A stretch of 64,000 nucleotides of DNA from JAOUGY01 sp963785075 (GCA_963785075.1 CAWATW010000001.1:1-64000), one strand, 5' to 3'; positions 1 to 9,944 are shown, counted from the stretch's first letter. Numbers and translations are program-made. The notes: generated by a model not told the origin, from the sequence alone.

Positions 1-48
1 GTCGGCGTCGAGAAGGTGACCGTGCTGCCGGATGCGGACTCCGGCTGA
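1..48 (+). CDS. 3' tail of an unidentified gene (cut by window edge)
   Basis: The first frame is open from base 1 to a TGA at 46-48 and encodes 15 residues ending VLPDADSG. It could be the end of a gene that starts outside the window. Fifteen residues are too few to name a family, and chance is not excluded. Confidence 0.25.
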   Translation, partial: VGVEKVTVLPDADSG

Positions 49-69
49 GAGGACTGCCGTCCCACATCC

Positions 70-171
70 TTGATTCTCATCGACGAAAACGAGACCATCC
101 GATTGTTGGCCACCCAAGACGAGGACCAGGCAATCGAGTGGGCAGAGTCGCCTTTCATTGCCCCGGAATGA
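70..171 (+). CDS. Possible 33-residue peptide, unknown
   Basis: A TTG-initiated frame of 33 codons begins MILIDENETIRLL and is acidic. There is no clear Shine-Dalgarno sequence in front of it. It may be the N-terminal scrap of a longer gene, since the accessory region around it is full of such scraps. The bases from 172 to 340 hold no other gene; part of them (about 235-316) is found inverted near 26.3 kb. Confidence 0.2.
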   Translation: MILIDENETIRLLATQDEDQAIEWAESPFIAPE

Positions 172-340
172 ACCTCAGGCATCTGCGGATGCTCTGAACA
201 TCTAGCCAAGCTGAAAGCCGCAACTGTCACGTCATCGAGGTCCGGACTTTGTCCTCCTGAAATCCGGCGCCGATGCAGCGATGCTGAGACCGTGGTGTCC
301 TGCTCGTCGAGCGTAGGAGACCGACCTCAAAGGAGGGGTC

Positions 341-2218
341 ATGGATCGTGACCGATCGAGAGTGGGTTATCTACGAGCAGCGATCGCATCAGAGGATATC
401 GGCTGGGAAGTCGACGATCGGCTGCTGGACGAGGATCCTGTCCCCGTCTACGGACTTGGCGGCACGCTGGAGGGGCGCCCTGCCTCGGTCGAGGTGCCGT
501 CGATCGACTTCCCGAGGCTCTTGGCGGATCGGATCGGCAACCCGCTCGTGGTACGCAGGGCGGTGGCTCGTGGATTCGCCCCTGCTGACCTGTTGTCGAT
601 CGTCGGCGGCTTCGTGGAGGCGGAGGCTGCCGAAGTGCCGGTGGCGACGGCGCTGCCCTCATCCGTCGACTGGCGGCAACGCTGGGGGTGGCCTTGGATC
701 ACCACCATCCGACATCAGGATCGATGCCAAGCGTGTTGGGCTTTCGCCGCGACGGCCCTAGTCGAGGCCATGACCCGCATCGAACACGCCGTCTGGACCC
801 ACCGCTCCGAGGGCGACGTGCACAAGGGGCTGGGCAAGGTGTGCGCCAATACCGGCGGCGCCGGCCAGGCGATCGATTGGATCAAGGTCAACGGCCTCGC
901 AGACCCCGATTGCTTCCCGTGGACCACAGCCGACATCCCCTACACGCCGTCGATCGACCGCACCGGCCGCACCGTCAAAGTCGACAGCTCCACCTGGGTC
1001 AAGATGGAGGACGTGAAGACGTGGCTCGACACGGTGGGACCGGTTACAACCAACTTCGACGTCTACAACGACTTCTTCGTGTGGGGCCCGGCCGCGGGTC
1101 CGTACGTGCGATCGGCGAACGCCGTCATCCAGGGTGGGCACGACATGCTCATCGTGGGCTACGACGACAACCAGAGCTGCTGGATCGTCAAGAATTCCTG
1201 GGGTGTGAACTGGGGTGACAACGGGTACGGCAGGATCCGATACGGCGAGTGCAAGATCGACGACTTCGCCAAGATAGGAATCACCGGCACCGACCCTGAC
1301 CCCTTGACGCGTCGCAGGCTCCACAACGGGTGCTTCTTCGAGAGTGGCCGTGGCGTGCTGCACCGCGACTTCGAGTTGCTCGCTCGGGATCGTGGGCAGC
1401 TCTCCGAATGGAGACGCGACGGAAGCCACCCGTTCCCGTGGACGCAAGGAGCGACCTTCGCAACCGACGTCGCCTCCGAGCCCTCGTACACGTCGACGAC
1501 ATTCGATCGGAACTTCGAGGCGATCTACACGACAGCCCAACAGCGGCTCCACCACTGGTGGTTCGATCGTCACACCGACGCGTGGAGGGATGGAGGCGTG
1601 TTCGGCCCCACAGACGCGGACGGGATTCCCGGGTTCGTTCAGGGCAACTACGACAACCCGGGCAACTTCGAAGTCGTGGTTCGAACCACCAGCGGCCAAC
1701 TCAACCACTGGTGGCGCGACCCGACGTCGACCTGGCACGACGGCGGGCGTTTCGGCACCGGCATCTCGCACATGGGTCCGTCCCTCGTGCAGGGTCGAAG
1801 CGGCAAGCATGGAAGCTTGGAGCTGGTCTGCGTGCTCGAAGACACCCGCATGCAACACTGGTGGCGCAACGACCAGGAGATGACATGGACGGTGCGCGAC
1901 ACCTTCAGTGGTGACGGCTACCACAGCGCCCCCTGCATGATCGAGGGCCAGTGGGGTGCCGGTGACGAGACACAAGCGGGCAACTACGAGCTGTGTGTTG
2001 TGCGCGGAAACAAGATCGAGCACTGGTGGCGGTGGAACTCAGGTGATCAGAAATGGCGCCATGCGGCCACCTTCGGCGCCGACGCGAAGGCGGTGATCGG
2101 CATGGTGGAAGGAAGCTTCGGGTTCAACCTCGAAGTATTGGTCCGGCGGACCGACGGCCGGCTCCAGCACTACTGGCGAGTGGGGCCCTTCTGGAACGCG
2201 GGGCCGACCTTTGGATAG
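341..2218 (+). CDS. Papain-family (C1) cysteine peptidase with C-terminal WW-repeat, lectin/propeller-like domain
   Basis: This 625-residue protein has an AAAGGAGGGG ribosome site just before its ATG. Residues 107-320 are a papain-like domain: oxyanion Gln126, catalytic Cys132 in QDRCQACWAF, His267 in GGHDMLIVGYDD and Asn285 in VKNSWG. The first ~105 residues carry no signal peptide and may be a propeptide. From about residue 330 to the end there are at least five repeats built on a 'L-x-HWW-R' core (HHWWFD, LNHWWRD, MQHWWRN, IEHWWRWN, LQHYWR) with a following F/G turn. This pattern is seen in PLL-like and fucose-lectin-like beta-propellers, so the tail probably binds carbohydrate or a surface. 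The stop codon lies inside the next gene, a predicted inhibitor of this peptidase family. Scraps of this gene recur near 26.2-26.4 kb. The peptidase assignment is secure; the tail function is inferred. Confidence 0.92.
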   Translation: MDRDRSRVGYLRAAIASEDIGWEVDDRLLDEDPVPVYGLGGTLEGRPASVEVPSIDFPRLLADRIGNPLVVRRAVARGFAPADLLSIVGGFVEAEAAEVPVATALPSSVDWRQRWGWPWITTIRHQDRCQACWAFAATALVEAMTRIEHAVWTHRSEGDVHKGLGKVCANTGGAGQAIDWIKVNGLADPDCFPWTTADIPYTPSIDRTGRTVKVDSSTWVKMEDVKTWLDTVGPVTTNFDVYNDFFVWGPAAGPYVRSANAVIQGGHDMLIVGYDDNQSCWIVKNSWGVNWGDNGYGRIRYGECKIDDFAKIGITGTDPDPLTRRRLHNGCFFESGRGVLHRDFELLARDRGQLSEWRRDGSHPFPWTQGATFATDVASEPSYTSTTFDRNFEAIYTTAQQRLHHWWFDRHTDAWRDGGVFGPTDADGIPGFVQGNYDNPGNFEVVVRTTSGQLNHWWRDPTSTWHDGGRFGTGISHMGPSLVQGRSGKHGSLELVCVLEDTRMQHWWRNDQEMTWTVRDTFSGDGYHSAPCMIEGQWGAGDETQAGNYELCVVRGNKIEHWWRWNSGDQKWRHAATFGADAKAVIGMVEGSFGFNLEVLVRRTDGRLQHYWRVGPFWNAGPTFG

Positions 2219-2558
2219 CGCCGAGTTCGACGACCTCGTGCTCCCGGCTTCGCTCCAGCTGCGGGTCGGCGAGGCATGGGAAACGCGCCTCCCTGGGCTC
2301 GGGTCTGCGGGATATGGCTGGAGAGTCGAGATCGACGATCCGCCCGTGGTCGAATCGGACCTGACCCCGCTCGAACCCGACGTGTGGGTCCCGCCAGGCG
2401 GCCCCCCTCCAGACGCCTACAGCGTCGATCACGTGCTGACCCTGCGTGCCGTTCGCCCCGGACACACCACGGTGCGTCTACGGCTCGAACAACCGTGGGA
2501 CCCGGACCAGCCTCCTCGGTGGGCCTACGACATCTCGATCGGTGTCAGCGCCGCATAG
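2211..2558 (+). CDS. Chagasin-like (I42 family) cysteine-peptidase inhibitor
   Basis: The protein has 115 residues and a TTG start that overlaps the end of the upstream C1 peptidase by 8 bases, so the two are probably translationally coupled. Chagasin/ICP proteins block papain-type peptidases with three loops. Here the first conserved stretch reads 'LRVGEAWETRLPG..SAGYGWRVE', matching the family's 'NPTTGYxW' region with GYGW kept. A later 'RAVRPGHTTVRLRLEQPW' fits the 'G.t.i.l.y.RPW' loop, and the end 'WAYDISIGV' fits the last strand. Its length equals that of typical I42 domains. It has no signal peptide, as is true of its partner. I infer that it protects the producer from the C1 peptidase or keeps that enzyme latent. 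Family assignment is by motif only. Confidence 0.75.
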   Translation: MDSAEFDDLVLPASLQLRVGEAWETRLPGLGSAGYGWRVEIDDPPVVESDLTPLEPDVWVPPGGPPPDAYSVDHVLTLRAVRPGHTTVRLRLEQPWDPDQPPRWAYDISIGVSAA

Positions 2559-2639
2559 TCGCTCGTGGATGTGGGAAACGGCCTCCACACGATGATTCGT
2601 GGTTGGCGGCCTGGTATTCGTGCGGTGGGTTGAGTATGA

Positions 2640-3863
2640 CCTTCCGATGCCGAGCCGGCCGATGAGAAGGCGCCGGCAGTTGTCGTGGTGGTGCATCCGT
2701 GGCCGATGCGGCAGATCTTCTCCGCGAGCATGTGCGTGTTCTCGACCCGACCGTTGGAAGCGCCGCCGGTGGTAGGCGAAGACCTGTTCTGAACAGCGGC
2801 TGATGGTTCCGTCGAGGCGTCGGAACTCTCGAACGTCGGAGTCCGCGCACCGCACGTGAAGAAGCCGATCATGGGCCGGCGGGCGTGCGCCTCATCGCAG
2901 GTGGCGTAGACGTGCCGGAGCAGCTCATCGGCGATCCAGGCCACGGCCACCTCCCCGCCTGGGTCGCCTCGGGTGAGCATGGCTTGCATCCATGCGAACC
3001 GGTCCTCGCTCAACCGCTCGTCAGCAGTCAACAGGATGCGGCAGATCCGATACAACGGGTCGCCTTTCCTCCCTCGGTGTCTAATACACGGGTGATGCCC
3101 GAGGGATTCTTGTTGGATGCGGCGGCGGACGTCGTCGATGGCCCGGTTGGCCAACCGGATGGTATGGAAGTGGTCGCCCACCAACGTCACGTTGGGAAGA
3201 TGATCGGTGAGCGCCCGCCGGTAGCAGGCGGCCGGGTCCAGGGTCGCCAGCCGGATGCCGGCACACCAGTCCTCATCCCGCTCGGCCAGCCACTCATCGA
3301 GCACATCCTTGGAACGGCCGGGAATCACGTCCAACAGTCGGTGCCGGTCCAAGTCGACGATCTAGGTCGTGAACATCGTTCGACGATCCTTGTTGGCGCC
3401 TGGGGAACCGTTTCTCGTCCCCGATCGCCGCCACTCCCTCGAGTCGATCCTCGTCACAGATGACCGGGTCGGTGTGGTCGGCGACCGCCTGGTTGGCAGC
3501 ATGCCATCCACCCCGAAGAACCCGGCAGCCGAAGCGATCGAGTCGCCGTCGACGTTGACCATGTCGGCCAGCCCTCGGCGGGCCTGTTCGGTCATCACCG
3601 CCCGAGCAGTGATCTCAGCACTCGTCTCCGACCAGGTGCTCACGTCGCAGGCAGGTTCGGGACAGCGCCATCGGCGCTTTGACCAGACCAACACCGTCGG
3701 CCGGCCCGAGACCGGCAGATCCCGCACCAACGTCGTGTATCGACCGTGCCCGACCGCCCGGGTTTCCGCAGCCGGAACAGCCGACCAGATCGGCGGTCGT
3801 CTCCACTCGCAGCCACAACTCGCCGTCGACCAGCAACTGAGCACCGATCACGAACCCGGGCAT
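2640..3863 (-). pseudogene. ISL3-family transposase, broken by frameshifts
   Basis: Read on the minus strand from 3863, the pieces give an ISL3 transposase in order. First comes an N-terminal zinc-ribbon region (VETTADLVGCSGCG, then RRWRCPEPACDVSTWSE) and a helix-turn-helix region (MTEQARRGLADMVNVDGDS). The DDE core follows (MDRHRLLDVIPGRS, then LVGDHFHTIRLANRAIDDVRRRIQ), and the C-terminal part ends in a cluster like RRLLIGRLG. The pieces lie in at least three frames, with shifts near 3750, 3360 and 2690, so no complete transposase can be made. It separates the C1/I42 pair from the DUF2235 gene and probably marks an insertion event. Exact element ends were not found. Confidence 0.8.
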
Positions 3864-4305
3864 GCCCACCAGCACTATCGCGCCACGGCTACCTTGTATC
3901 ACCGGCAAGGGTCTCTCCTTCTGAGACTTCGCAATCCGCAGAATGACGAGACCCTTCGCCGCGTCAGCGCATTTCCGACTCAAACCCCGGAACTCACAGC
4001 ACCCCACACTTCATCACGGAGAGCCGGATTATCCTCCGGACCGGCGACGGGTTGCGGTCAGGCTCACAGACGATTGGTTTCCGCTTGTCGGGTCTCGAAG
4101 TCGGCATTCCGACCGCGGTTGCCTACGCGGTCGTGGGCGAGGTGTTGCGAGTGTCAGTGTTGATCGAGAGCTTCTCCAGGATCGACCCGATCGCCTTCCG
4201 GCGGGCGACTACCTACGCAGCGAGATGGGACCAGCCCAAGCGCTCCCCTCGACCACCCATTCGGCCGCGCTTGCGGCCGACGGTTGAGGCGTAGGTCAGC
4301 CCGCG
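3864..4305. other. Non-coding stretch beside the ISL3 remnant, with an inverted repeat
   Basis: No gene is visible here. An inverted repeat, AAGGGTCTC at 3907-3915 and GAGACCCTT at 3948-3956, sits just upstream of the ISL3 transposase start. It may be part of the element's end. The rest shows no motif I recognise. Confidence 0.4.
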
Positions 4306-5484
4306 TCAGTCGCTTCCGAACGTCTCCTTGGCGGCCATTGTCCCGGTGCGGGCCTCCATTGTCTCGTGGAACGCTGCCGGATTCAGACCCCTCTCCGCGG
4401 CCCAATCGGCCAGGTTGCTCGGGCGATACGTCGGATCGTCCCGCCACTTGGCGAAGACGGAGGCGTCGATGGTCTCGTGGAGCACATGCGACAGCCCGGG
4501 CTTGCGGGCGGTCCTGCGAGGTGGCCGCCCGATGGTCCGCAGGTGCCGCTGATTCAACTTGATCAGCCGGTACACGCCGAGGGCGAACGACGCGAAGCTG
4601 TCGTGAGGTCGGGCCAGCATCGCCTCGTCGGGCACTTCGACCATCCGTTTGAATGCGAGACCGCGCGCCGCCGCCTCGGTCTGAAGCCATGCCAGCGGGA
4701 TCTGCGCCAGCGGCGCCGAGGGGTGTCCGCCACCCACATCGCAGTGGTCGCCGACGAACCACCGCTGTTCGATCGTCTGGTCCGGCTTCAATGGATCGAA
4801 GTCTTCGCCCTTGGGTTGGAAGCCGGTCCACAAGGTGGCGTCGAACGCCTTGCGGTGCTCGTCGATCGCCACCGCATGGAACATGTTCTTGTAGAGCACG
4901 CTCGGATAGGTGTTGTGGAACTCAAACGTGCTGCGACTCAGCCCCCGGATCTTCCCGAATGGCACGCCAAGCGCACCAACCGTGTCCCACACGCCGATGA
5001 ACTCGATGTCGATACGACGAGAACTCTCCAACCAAAGTCTCTCGTCCGGCGATAACGCTTCGCCGTCCCGCTGCCGCCATTCCAACTCGTGCAGCGGTGT
5101 GGCCTCCTTTCCCTGCCGGTAGCGGGCGTATGCTTGCGGCACCGACATCGCCGCCCCCGGCTGGAGGAGCCCGCAGCGGGCGATCATGCCGGCCAGGGTT
5201 CGAGCGGTGAACGCGCCGCGGCTGAACCCGAACAGGAACACCTGGTCGCCGTCCTCGTAGTGCTCGATCAGCCACTGATACCCGGTCCGTACATTCCGGG
5301 ACAGCCCCTTGCCAAGGGCTCCACCACGGAGCCGCTCGGAGGCACGGTTCCCCACCCCCTCCCCATAGAACACCAGCTGCGGCACACCGTCGCGATCCGC
5401 GGTGAGCACCTTCAAACGCGACACATTGGTGTTGTCTTCGGGATCGTTCCAGGTGCCGTCCAGGAACAATGCAAGACGTTTCAC
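4306..5484 (-). CDS. DUF2235 (Tle1-like) alpha/beta hydrolase
   Basis: This 392-residue protein starts at a GTG. An ATG 18 bases further up is open in the same frame, but the AGAAGGAGG ribosome site lies between the two, which fixes the GTG as the start. It opens with LALFLDGTWNDPEDNTNVSRL, the hallmark of DUF2235. It has the nucleophile elbow GFSRGAFTARTLAGM (Ser88) and a GDHCDVGGGHP segment near residue 235 that supplies the acidic/His part of the active site. DUF2235 includes the type VI effector phospholipase Tle1, but many members are uncharacterised cytoplasmic hydrolases. No signal peptide or T6SS gene is seen here. It sits between an IS remnant and a membrane protein, on the opposite strand to the neighbouring peptidase genes. 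Confidence 0.85.
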   Translation of the reverse strand: MKRLALFLDGTWNDPEDNTNVSRLKVLTADRDGVPQLVFYGEGVGNRASERLRGGALGKGLSRNVRTGYQWLIEHYEDGDQVFLFGFSRGAFTARTLAGMIARCGLLQPGAAMSVPQAYARYRQGKEATPLHELEWRQRDGEALSPDERLWLESSRRIDIEFIGVWDTVGALGVPFGKIRGLSRSTFEFHNTYPSVLYKNMFHAVAIDEHRKAFDATLWTGFQPKGEDFDPLKPDQTIEQRWFVGDHCDVGGGHPSAPLAQIPLAWLQTEAAARGLAFKRMVEVPDEAMLARPHDSFASFALGVYRLIKLNQRHLRTIGRPPRRTARKPGLSHVLHETIDASVFAKWRDDPTYRPSNLADWAAERGLNPAAFHETMEARTGTMAAKETFGSD

Positions 5485-5766
5485 GGCGCACCTCCTTCTC
5501 ATGACTCAACCTAAGCCCTGCCTGACGCCGCCACGAGAGGCAACCGTCACTGATCGCCCTAGCCGAGAACCGCTTGTGATTCCAGGCAGTCCTCTGCTGC
5601 TCGCCTACGCCCTCGACGTCATTCCCGATGACGTGCCCAACGGCACTTCACACCGAACGGAGCCGGACGAGACACTGGTGTCGTAAGCCCTTGGGCGCCC
5701 AGCTGACCAGCAACGGTGGACCGCCGGTCGCATTGAGGGTCTGCGCATGCTGAAGGGAGGGTGCAC

Positions 5767-7092
5767 ATGACCACCGGGGCGTTGGGCATCGAAACCGAGG
5801 GCGTAACCGGTGACGGAGGAGGGCCGAACGGTGCTAACGGTCCAACAGTGACGCCACCCCCTACGGACTCCCGGACGAAGACACTCACCTCCGACACCGC
5901 CGACGACGAGAGAGCGATGCGAACCATCGCTCACGTGTTGGGTCTGATCGTCGTGTTGCTAGCCCTCTACGTATGGGCGGTCGGCGGCTCATGGGCTCCA
6001 GAGTCGGTCCGGAGGATCCTCGAGAACGAGGGCGTCACGACCGCACTCATCAGCCTCGTGTATCTCACCATGCTGCTCATCGCACGAGTGCTGTTCATTG
6101 CCAGACCGTATCGCAAGGCGCTGCAGGCGAGAGTCGAACGGGTCAGGGGGCGCCAGCGCCTCCTAAAAGAGGACGATACCCGCAGTGGCAACATCCTGAC
6201 GTTGCTCGAGGCGGCAGATCAGCGCCTGCAGAGAAGTGACAGCGTCTTGTGGAGCTGGGGCGACCAAGCGGGTGCGTTCGAGCTCATCTCGCAGGCTGAG
6301 GACATGATGGCCGGGTCGATTACAGCCGGAGAGGCTCGCCTTCGGCTGGACGTCGTTCTTTCGGAAATGGACCGTTATCGGGACTCTTCGCCGCACGTCG
6401 CGGACGTGCAGAGGCGTTTTGAGGCCACCCTGATCGAGCTGACTCGCGAGATTGAACCCAGCCAGGAAGCCCAGCTGATGCAATCCGGGGCAGCGCGGTT
6501 GACTAGGCTCAAGCGGAGAGACATCCCCGACAGGATGAAGGCTCTCCACAGCAATGCACTTCAGGCGTTGCACACCCTTCAACTCGATGAGTTCGCTCGG
6601 ATCCTCAAGTGGCACCGCAAGGTGCTGTGGCTCACGATCATCGGACTCGGATTGGCAACCCTGCTAGCCGCCACCCTTGGCAACGCGCTCCTTTTGCTTC
6701 TAGGCGGCACGGGTGCGTACGTCGCCCGCCTGGGGCGAATCATCAAACGGTCCGACACTCAGCCCGAAGACCCATCGTCGTACTGGACGAATCTCCTCCT
6801 CGGCCCAGTGCTCGGAGCCCTTGCGGCGTACGGTGGCGTCTTGCTTATCGGCTTCCTCAGCTACACAGATCTCATCGGAGGCGGACTCAAGGACGTCGAG
6901 TTCGTTGTGGCCGGTGAGGCCCCGAGGACTGCAGCGGCATTGACAACCACTATGGCTGTCGCGTTCTTGCTCGGGGTGTCCGAGGGACTGATCAATCGGA
7001 TCACTGGGGTAGGGGAAGGAGCCATCGTCGGCAAGGCCGACCCGTCAGAAATGACAGCTGGAACCTCGATCACGGAAGGCCCCGACCAGTGA
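5767..7092 (+). CDS. Five-helix membrane protein of unknown function
   Basis: The ATG at 5767 is preferred over an in-frame GTG at 5761 because GGGAGG lies at 5754-5760, at proper spacing for the ATG. The 441-residue protein has a low-complexity N-terminus rich in Gly, Thr and Pro. Two membrane helices follow (around HVLGLIVVLLALYVWAV and LISLVYLTMLLIARVLFI), then a ~160-residue soluble, charged, probably helical domain. Three more helices lie in the last third (VLWLTIIGLGLATLL...LLLLLGG, LLLGPVLGALAAYGGVLLIGF and the TTTMAVAFLLGVSEG region). No catalytic motif is visible and I do not recognise the family. It lies directly upstream of the second C1 peptidase. Confidence 0.75.
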   Translation: MTTGALGIETEGVTGDGGGPNGANGPTVTPPPTDSRTKTLTSDTADDERAMRTIAHVLGLIVVLLALYVWAVGGSWAPESVRRILENEGVTTALISLVYLTMLLIARVLFIARPYRKALQARVERVRGRQRLLKEDDTRSGNILTLLEAADQRLQRSDSVLWSWGDQAGAFELISQAEDMMAGSITAGEARLRLDVVLSEMDRYRDSSPHVADVQRRFEATLIELTREIEPSQEAQLMQSGAARLTRLKRRDIPDRMKALHSNALQALHTLQLDEFARILKWHRKVLWLTIIGLGLATLLAATLGNALLLLLGGTGAYVARLGRIIKRSDTQPEDPSSYWTNLLLGPVLGALAAYGGVLLIGFLSYTDLIGGGLKDVEFVVAGEAPRTAAALTTTMAVAFLLGVSEGLINRITGVGEGAIVGKADPSEMTAGTSITEGPDQ

Positions 7093-7468
7093 GAGTCGGG
7101 CAGTTGTCCGAATGATGCTGAGTCCGGCCAAGGCGCTCGCCGGAGTCACCGCTTCACGGGGTAGACCCGCGGGATATGTGGCTGCGCCTCGGTGTCCGGG
7201 TCAGCCCCGGGGAACGTACGCACCAAGATCGATAGGGCAATCCCCTCCGGTACTAGCACTGTCATGACCCGAACAGCGGTCCGCAGTGACGATGTCGCTG
7301 GCGCGCGTGACGGTCAGATGCCTCTGGCTTTCTGCACTGTGAAGGGTTGTAGTGGGGGTGGGTGCCGCGGCCGCTTGTTGCTGCGGGATGAAAGGGGGTG
7401 GTGATTGTCGAGTTCCACCTGGAACCTTCTTGTTTTGTCGCGCCGTGAGGCGCTGGAGTGTGATTGTG
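7093..7468. other. Spacer with no recognisable gene
   Basis: About 375 bases separate the membrane protein from the second C1 peptidase. A G-rich run lies around 7350-7400. I see no RNA gene and no clear promoter, though the promoter of the C1 gene is expected here. Confidence 0.4.
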
Positions 7469-8413
7469 ATGTTGCCAATGATGATCAATGAGGTCACGCT
7501 GGAATCCGGCGAGACGTTCGGAACCGGCTGGCTGCCGGGCCTGCCGGACATGCGTGACTACACGGTGGAGACGCCCGAGGTGGTCGAGAGCCTCACCGTC
7601 ATCGGCTTCGGCGGAGACACCGAAGCCGAGTTGATGGCGCCGCCCACGATCGATCTGCGCAAGTGGTGCTCCAAGATCGAGAACCAGGGTGCGCTGGGAT
7701 CGTGCACCGCCCACGCCGGGGTCGGGGTGGTCGAGTATCTCGAGAACAGGGCATTCGGGAAGCACATCGACGGTTCCCGGCTGTTCGTGTACAAGACCAC
7801 CCGCACCCTGATGGGGGTGGTCGGTGACACCGGTGCGTGGCTCCGGAACACCATGGGGGCGCTGGTGCTGTGTGGTATTCCGCCAGAGAAATACTGGCCC
7901 TACACCATTCAGAAGCACCCCGGACCCGAAGGTGACCGCACCTTCGACACCGAACCACCGGCATTCGTGTACGCAGTTGCTGACAACTTCGAAGGCACCA
8001 GGTACTTCTGCCATGACCCGATGGGGATGAACATCCCCGGCACCACGGTGCTGGCGAGCGTGAAGAAGTATCTGTCCGCCGGAGTCCCCTCGATGTTCGG
8101 GTTCTACGGATTCCCATCCTTCGGCAAGACCTCGGTCAAGGGTGGAATCCCGTTCCCCTGCCCGGGTGAGAAGGCCCAGTGGGGCCACGCCATCATGGCT
8201 GTCGGCTACGACGACAACCAGGTGATCGACAACACCCTCTGTGGCGGGTCGAACACCAAAGGGGCGCTACTGATCCGCAACTCGTGGGGCACCGGATGGG
8301 GCGACGCCGGCTACGGCTGGCTCCCCTACAAGTACGTCACCCACGGCCTGGCACGTGACTTCTGGTCACTGTTCGGCATGCGGTGGGCAGAAACCGGCCA
8401 GTTCGGCTTCTGA
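7469..8413 (+). CDS. Papain-family (C1) cysteine peptidase, stand-alone
   Basis: The frame is open upstream to 7352, but conserved-looking sequence begins near 7469 (MLPMMINEV). A GGAG at 7455-7458 supports this ATG or the GTG three bases before it. The 314-residue protein has Gln73 and catalytic Cys79 (ENQGALGSCTAHA), His240 (WGHAIMAVGYDDN) and Asn271 (LLIRNSWGTGWGDAGYG), a complete C1 triad plus oxyanion residue. There is no signal peptide and no lectin-like tail, unlike the C1 protein at 341. Such compact C1 enzymes resemble bacterial cathepsin-like peptidases. A strong hairpin directly follows the stop. No inhibitor gene is paired with it. Confidence 0.9.
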   Translation: MLPMMINEVTLESGETFGTGWLPGLPDMRDYTVETPEVVESLTVIGFGGDTEAELMAPPTIDLRKWCSKIENQGALGSCTAHAGVGVVEYLENRAFGKHIDGSRLFVYKTTRTLMGVVGDTGAWLRNTMGALVLCGIPPEKYWPYTIQKHPGPEGDRTFDTEPPAFVYAVADNFEGTRYFCHDPMGMNIPGTTVLASVKKYLSAGVPSMFGFYGFPSFGKTSVKGGIPFPCPGEKAQWGHAIMAVGYDDNQVIDNTLCGGSNTKGALLIRNSWGTGWGDAGYGWLPYKYVTHGLARDFWSLFGMRWAETGQFGF

Positions 8414-8423
8414 ACACCAAACC

Positions 8424-8448
8424 GGGCCGACCCTGTAAGGGTCGGCCC
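8424..8448 (+). terminator. Hairpin terminator after the second C1 peptidase
   Basis: A perfect 10-base stem, GGGCCGACCC and GGGTCGGCCC, flanks a TGTAA loop, 10 bases after the stop at 8413. The following bases are C/T rich rather than a pure T run, so termination strength is uncertain. Confidence 0.7.
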
Positions 8449-8706
8449 AACCTCATCCCTTCCCACACGGAGACGACCCCTCCCGCTCGGAGCCTTTGGT
8501 GTATGCCTGACGATCCAGCCGGCACAAGACGGCTAGCTGGCGCCTTCACCCTGGGGCGATGCGGGCGACCATGCGAACCGATCGATGGCGAGATCCCCGT
8601 CGAATCACTGGCGGATAGGTTTCGACCATCGGCCCTGGTCGCTCGGGCCTGGTCACCGCAACAATGGAACCGTCGTCGGCGGGTTGGCCTGGATAGGGGG
8701 TTTCGC

Positions 8707-9944
8707 ATGGATGATGCGCCTCTCCACGCGGATGATCGACACCCTCACGCGTCTGAGGGGTATCGACCGGGCCGGAATCGGCATGGCATTGCCTTGTGCC
8801 TCTCGGGCGGGGGGTACCGAGCCGCGTTGTTCCATCTCGGAGCACTGAGTCGCCTGGAGGAACTGGGCGTGCTCTCGAGGGTGGACACCATCTCGTCGGT
8901 GTCCGGTGGCAGCATCCTCGCCGCCAAGATCGCCTCCGGCATCTCCGATCGGCCACCGGCCGGCGACCGAATCCCCTCCTGGCAATCGCAGGTCTTCGAG
9001 CCGATGCTGGCGTTCACCCGCCGCAACATCCGGAACGCCCCCCTGGCCAAACGGTACTTGCTGCCATGGAACTGGTTCCGTAGTCAGGTCGCGGTCGCCG
9101 GACTCGAATCCGAATACGCAAAGCACCTGACCGGGATGGCCCTGGCCGACATGCCCAGCCGGCCCCGGTTCATCATGTCCGCGACCGACATCGGGTTCGG
9201 CGTCAACTGGGTGTTCGATTCTGGACGCCTGCCGCGTCGGTGACTACATGGCCGGCTACACGGACGGCATGCCGGCCTGGCCGCTTGCCCGCGCCGTCGC
9301 AGCCTCGTCCTGTTTCCCTCCCGTGTTCGACCCGCTCTTAGTCGGCTTCGATCCGGCCGAGCTTCGGCATGGTCGCTACACCCGAGACGACCGCGATGCC
9401 CTGGTCAGCAAGATCGCCCTGAGTGACGGCGGCGTCTACGACAACATGGGTCTGGAACCCGTGTGGAAGGACCACCGCACCGTCCTCGTCTCCGACGGCG
9501 GCGCCGTCTTTGAGGCCGCTCGGGACAAGGGCTTCATCTGGAGACTCAGCCGATACACCGCGATCGCCGGTCGGCAAGGCGCTGCGATGCGCAAACGGTG
9601 GCTCATATCGGACTTCCTCGCCGGCACACTCACCGGCACCTACTGGTCGGTGGGATCGGCGGTCGCCAACTACGACCCAACCTTGACCGGCTATCCCGAA
9701 GCACTCGTCGACGACTTCATCGAGGACATCCGCACCGACCTCGATCGCTTCACGCCGGCCGAGCAGCGAGTCCTCATCAATCACGGCTATCGAGCTCGCC
9801 GACACGGCAATACGTACTCACGCCAGCAGCCTCATCGCCGTCGACAGCCCACTCCGGATCCCCTACGCCGGCGACGAGCTCGACCCCGCATGGGTGTCGG
9901 CCCAGCTTCGAGACAGCAAGAGGCACCGCATCTGGAGATCCTGA
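8707..9944 (+). pseudogene. Patatin-like phospholipase, disrupted by two frameshifts
   Basis: From the ATG at 8707 (A/G-rich ribosome site just upstream) the product starts as a patatin. It has the oxyanion loop CLSGGGYRAALFHLGAL, the nucleophile region SSVSGGSI (Ser66) and, after a shift, the catalytic Asp in SDGGVYDNMGLEP. One frameshift lies near 9225-9235 (between GVNWVFDS and RVGDYMAGYTDG). A second lies near 9785, where the continuation LADTAIRTHASSLIAVDSP is read in a third frame to a stop at 9944. All expected parts of a ~410-residue patatin are present, so it was functional recently, or the shifts are sequence errors. The EEP gene follows after 12 bases. A shorter deleted copy lies on the minus strand near 30.2 kb. 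Confidence 0.82.

Noticed and set aside
758..2023. Long minus-strand open frame (421 codons) opposite the C1 peptidase
   Set aside because: It is a GC-rich antisense shadow of a gene with a full catalytic triad and repeats. Its translation has no domain signature.
4306..5484. Type VI secretion effector locus
   Set aside because: DUF2235 alone does not show T6SS. No VgrG, Hcp or PAAR protein or immunity gene is nearby.
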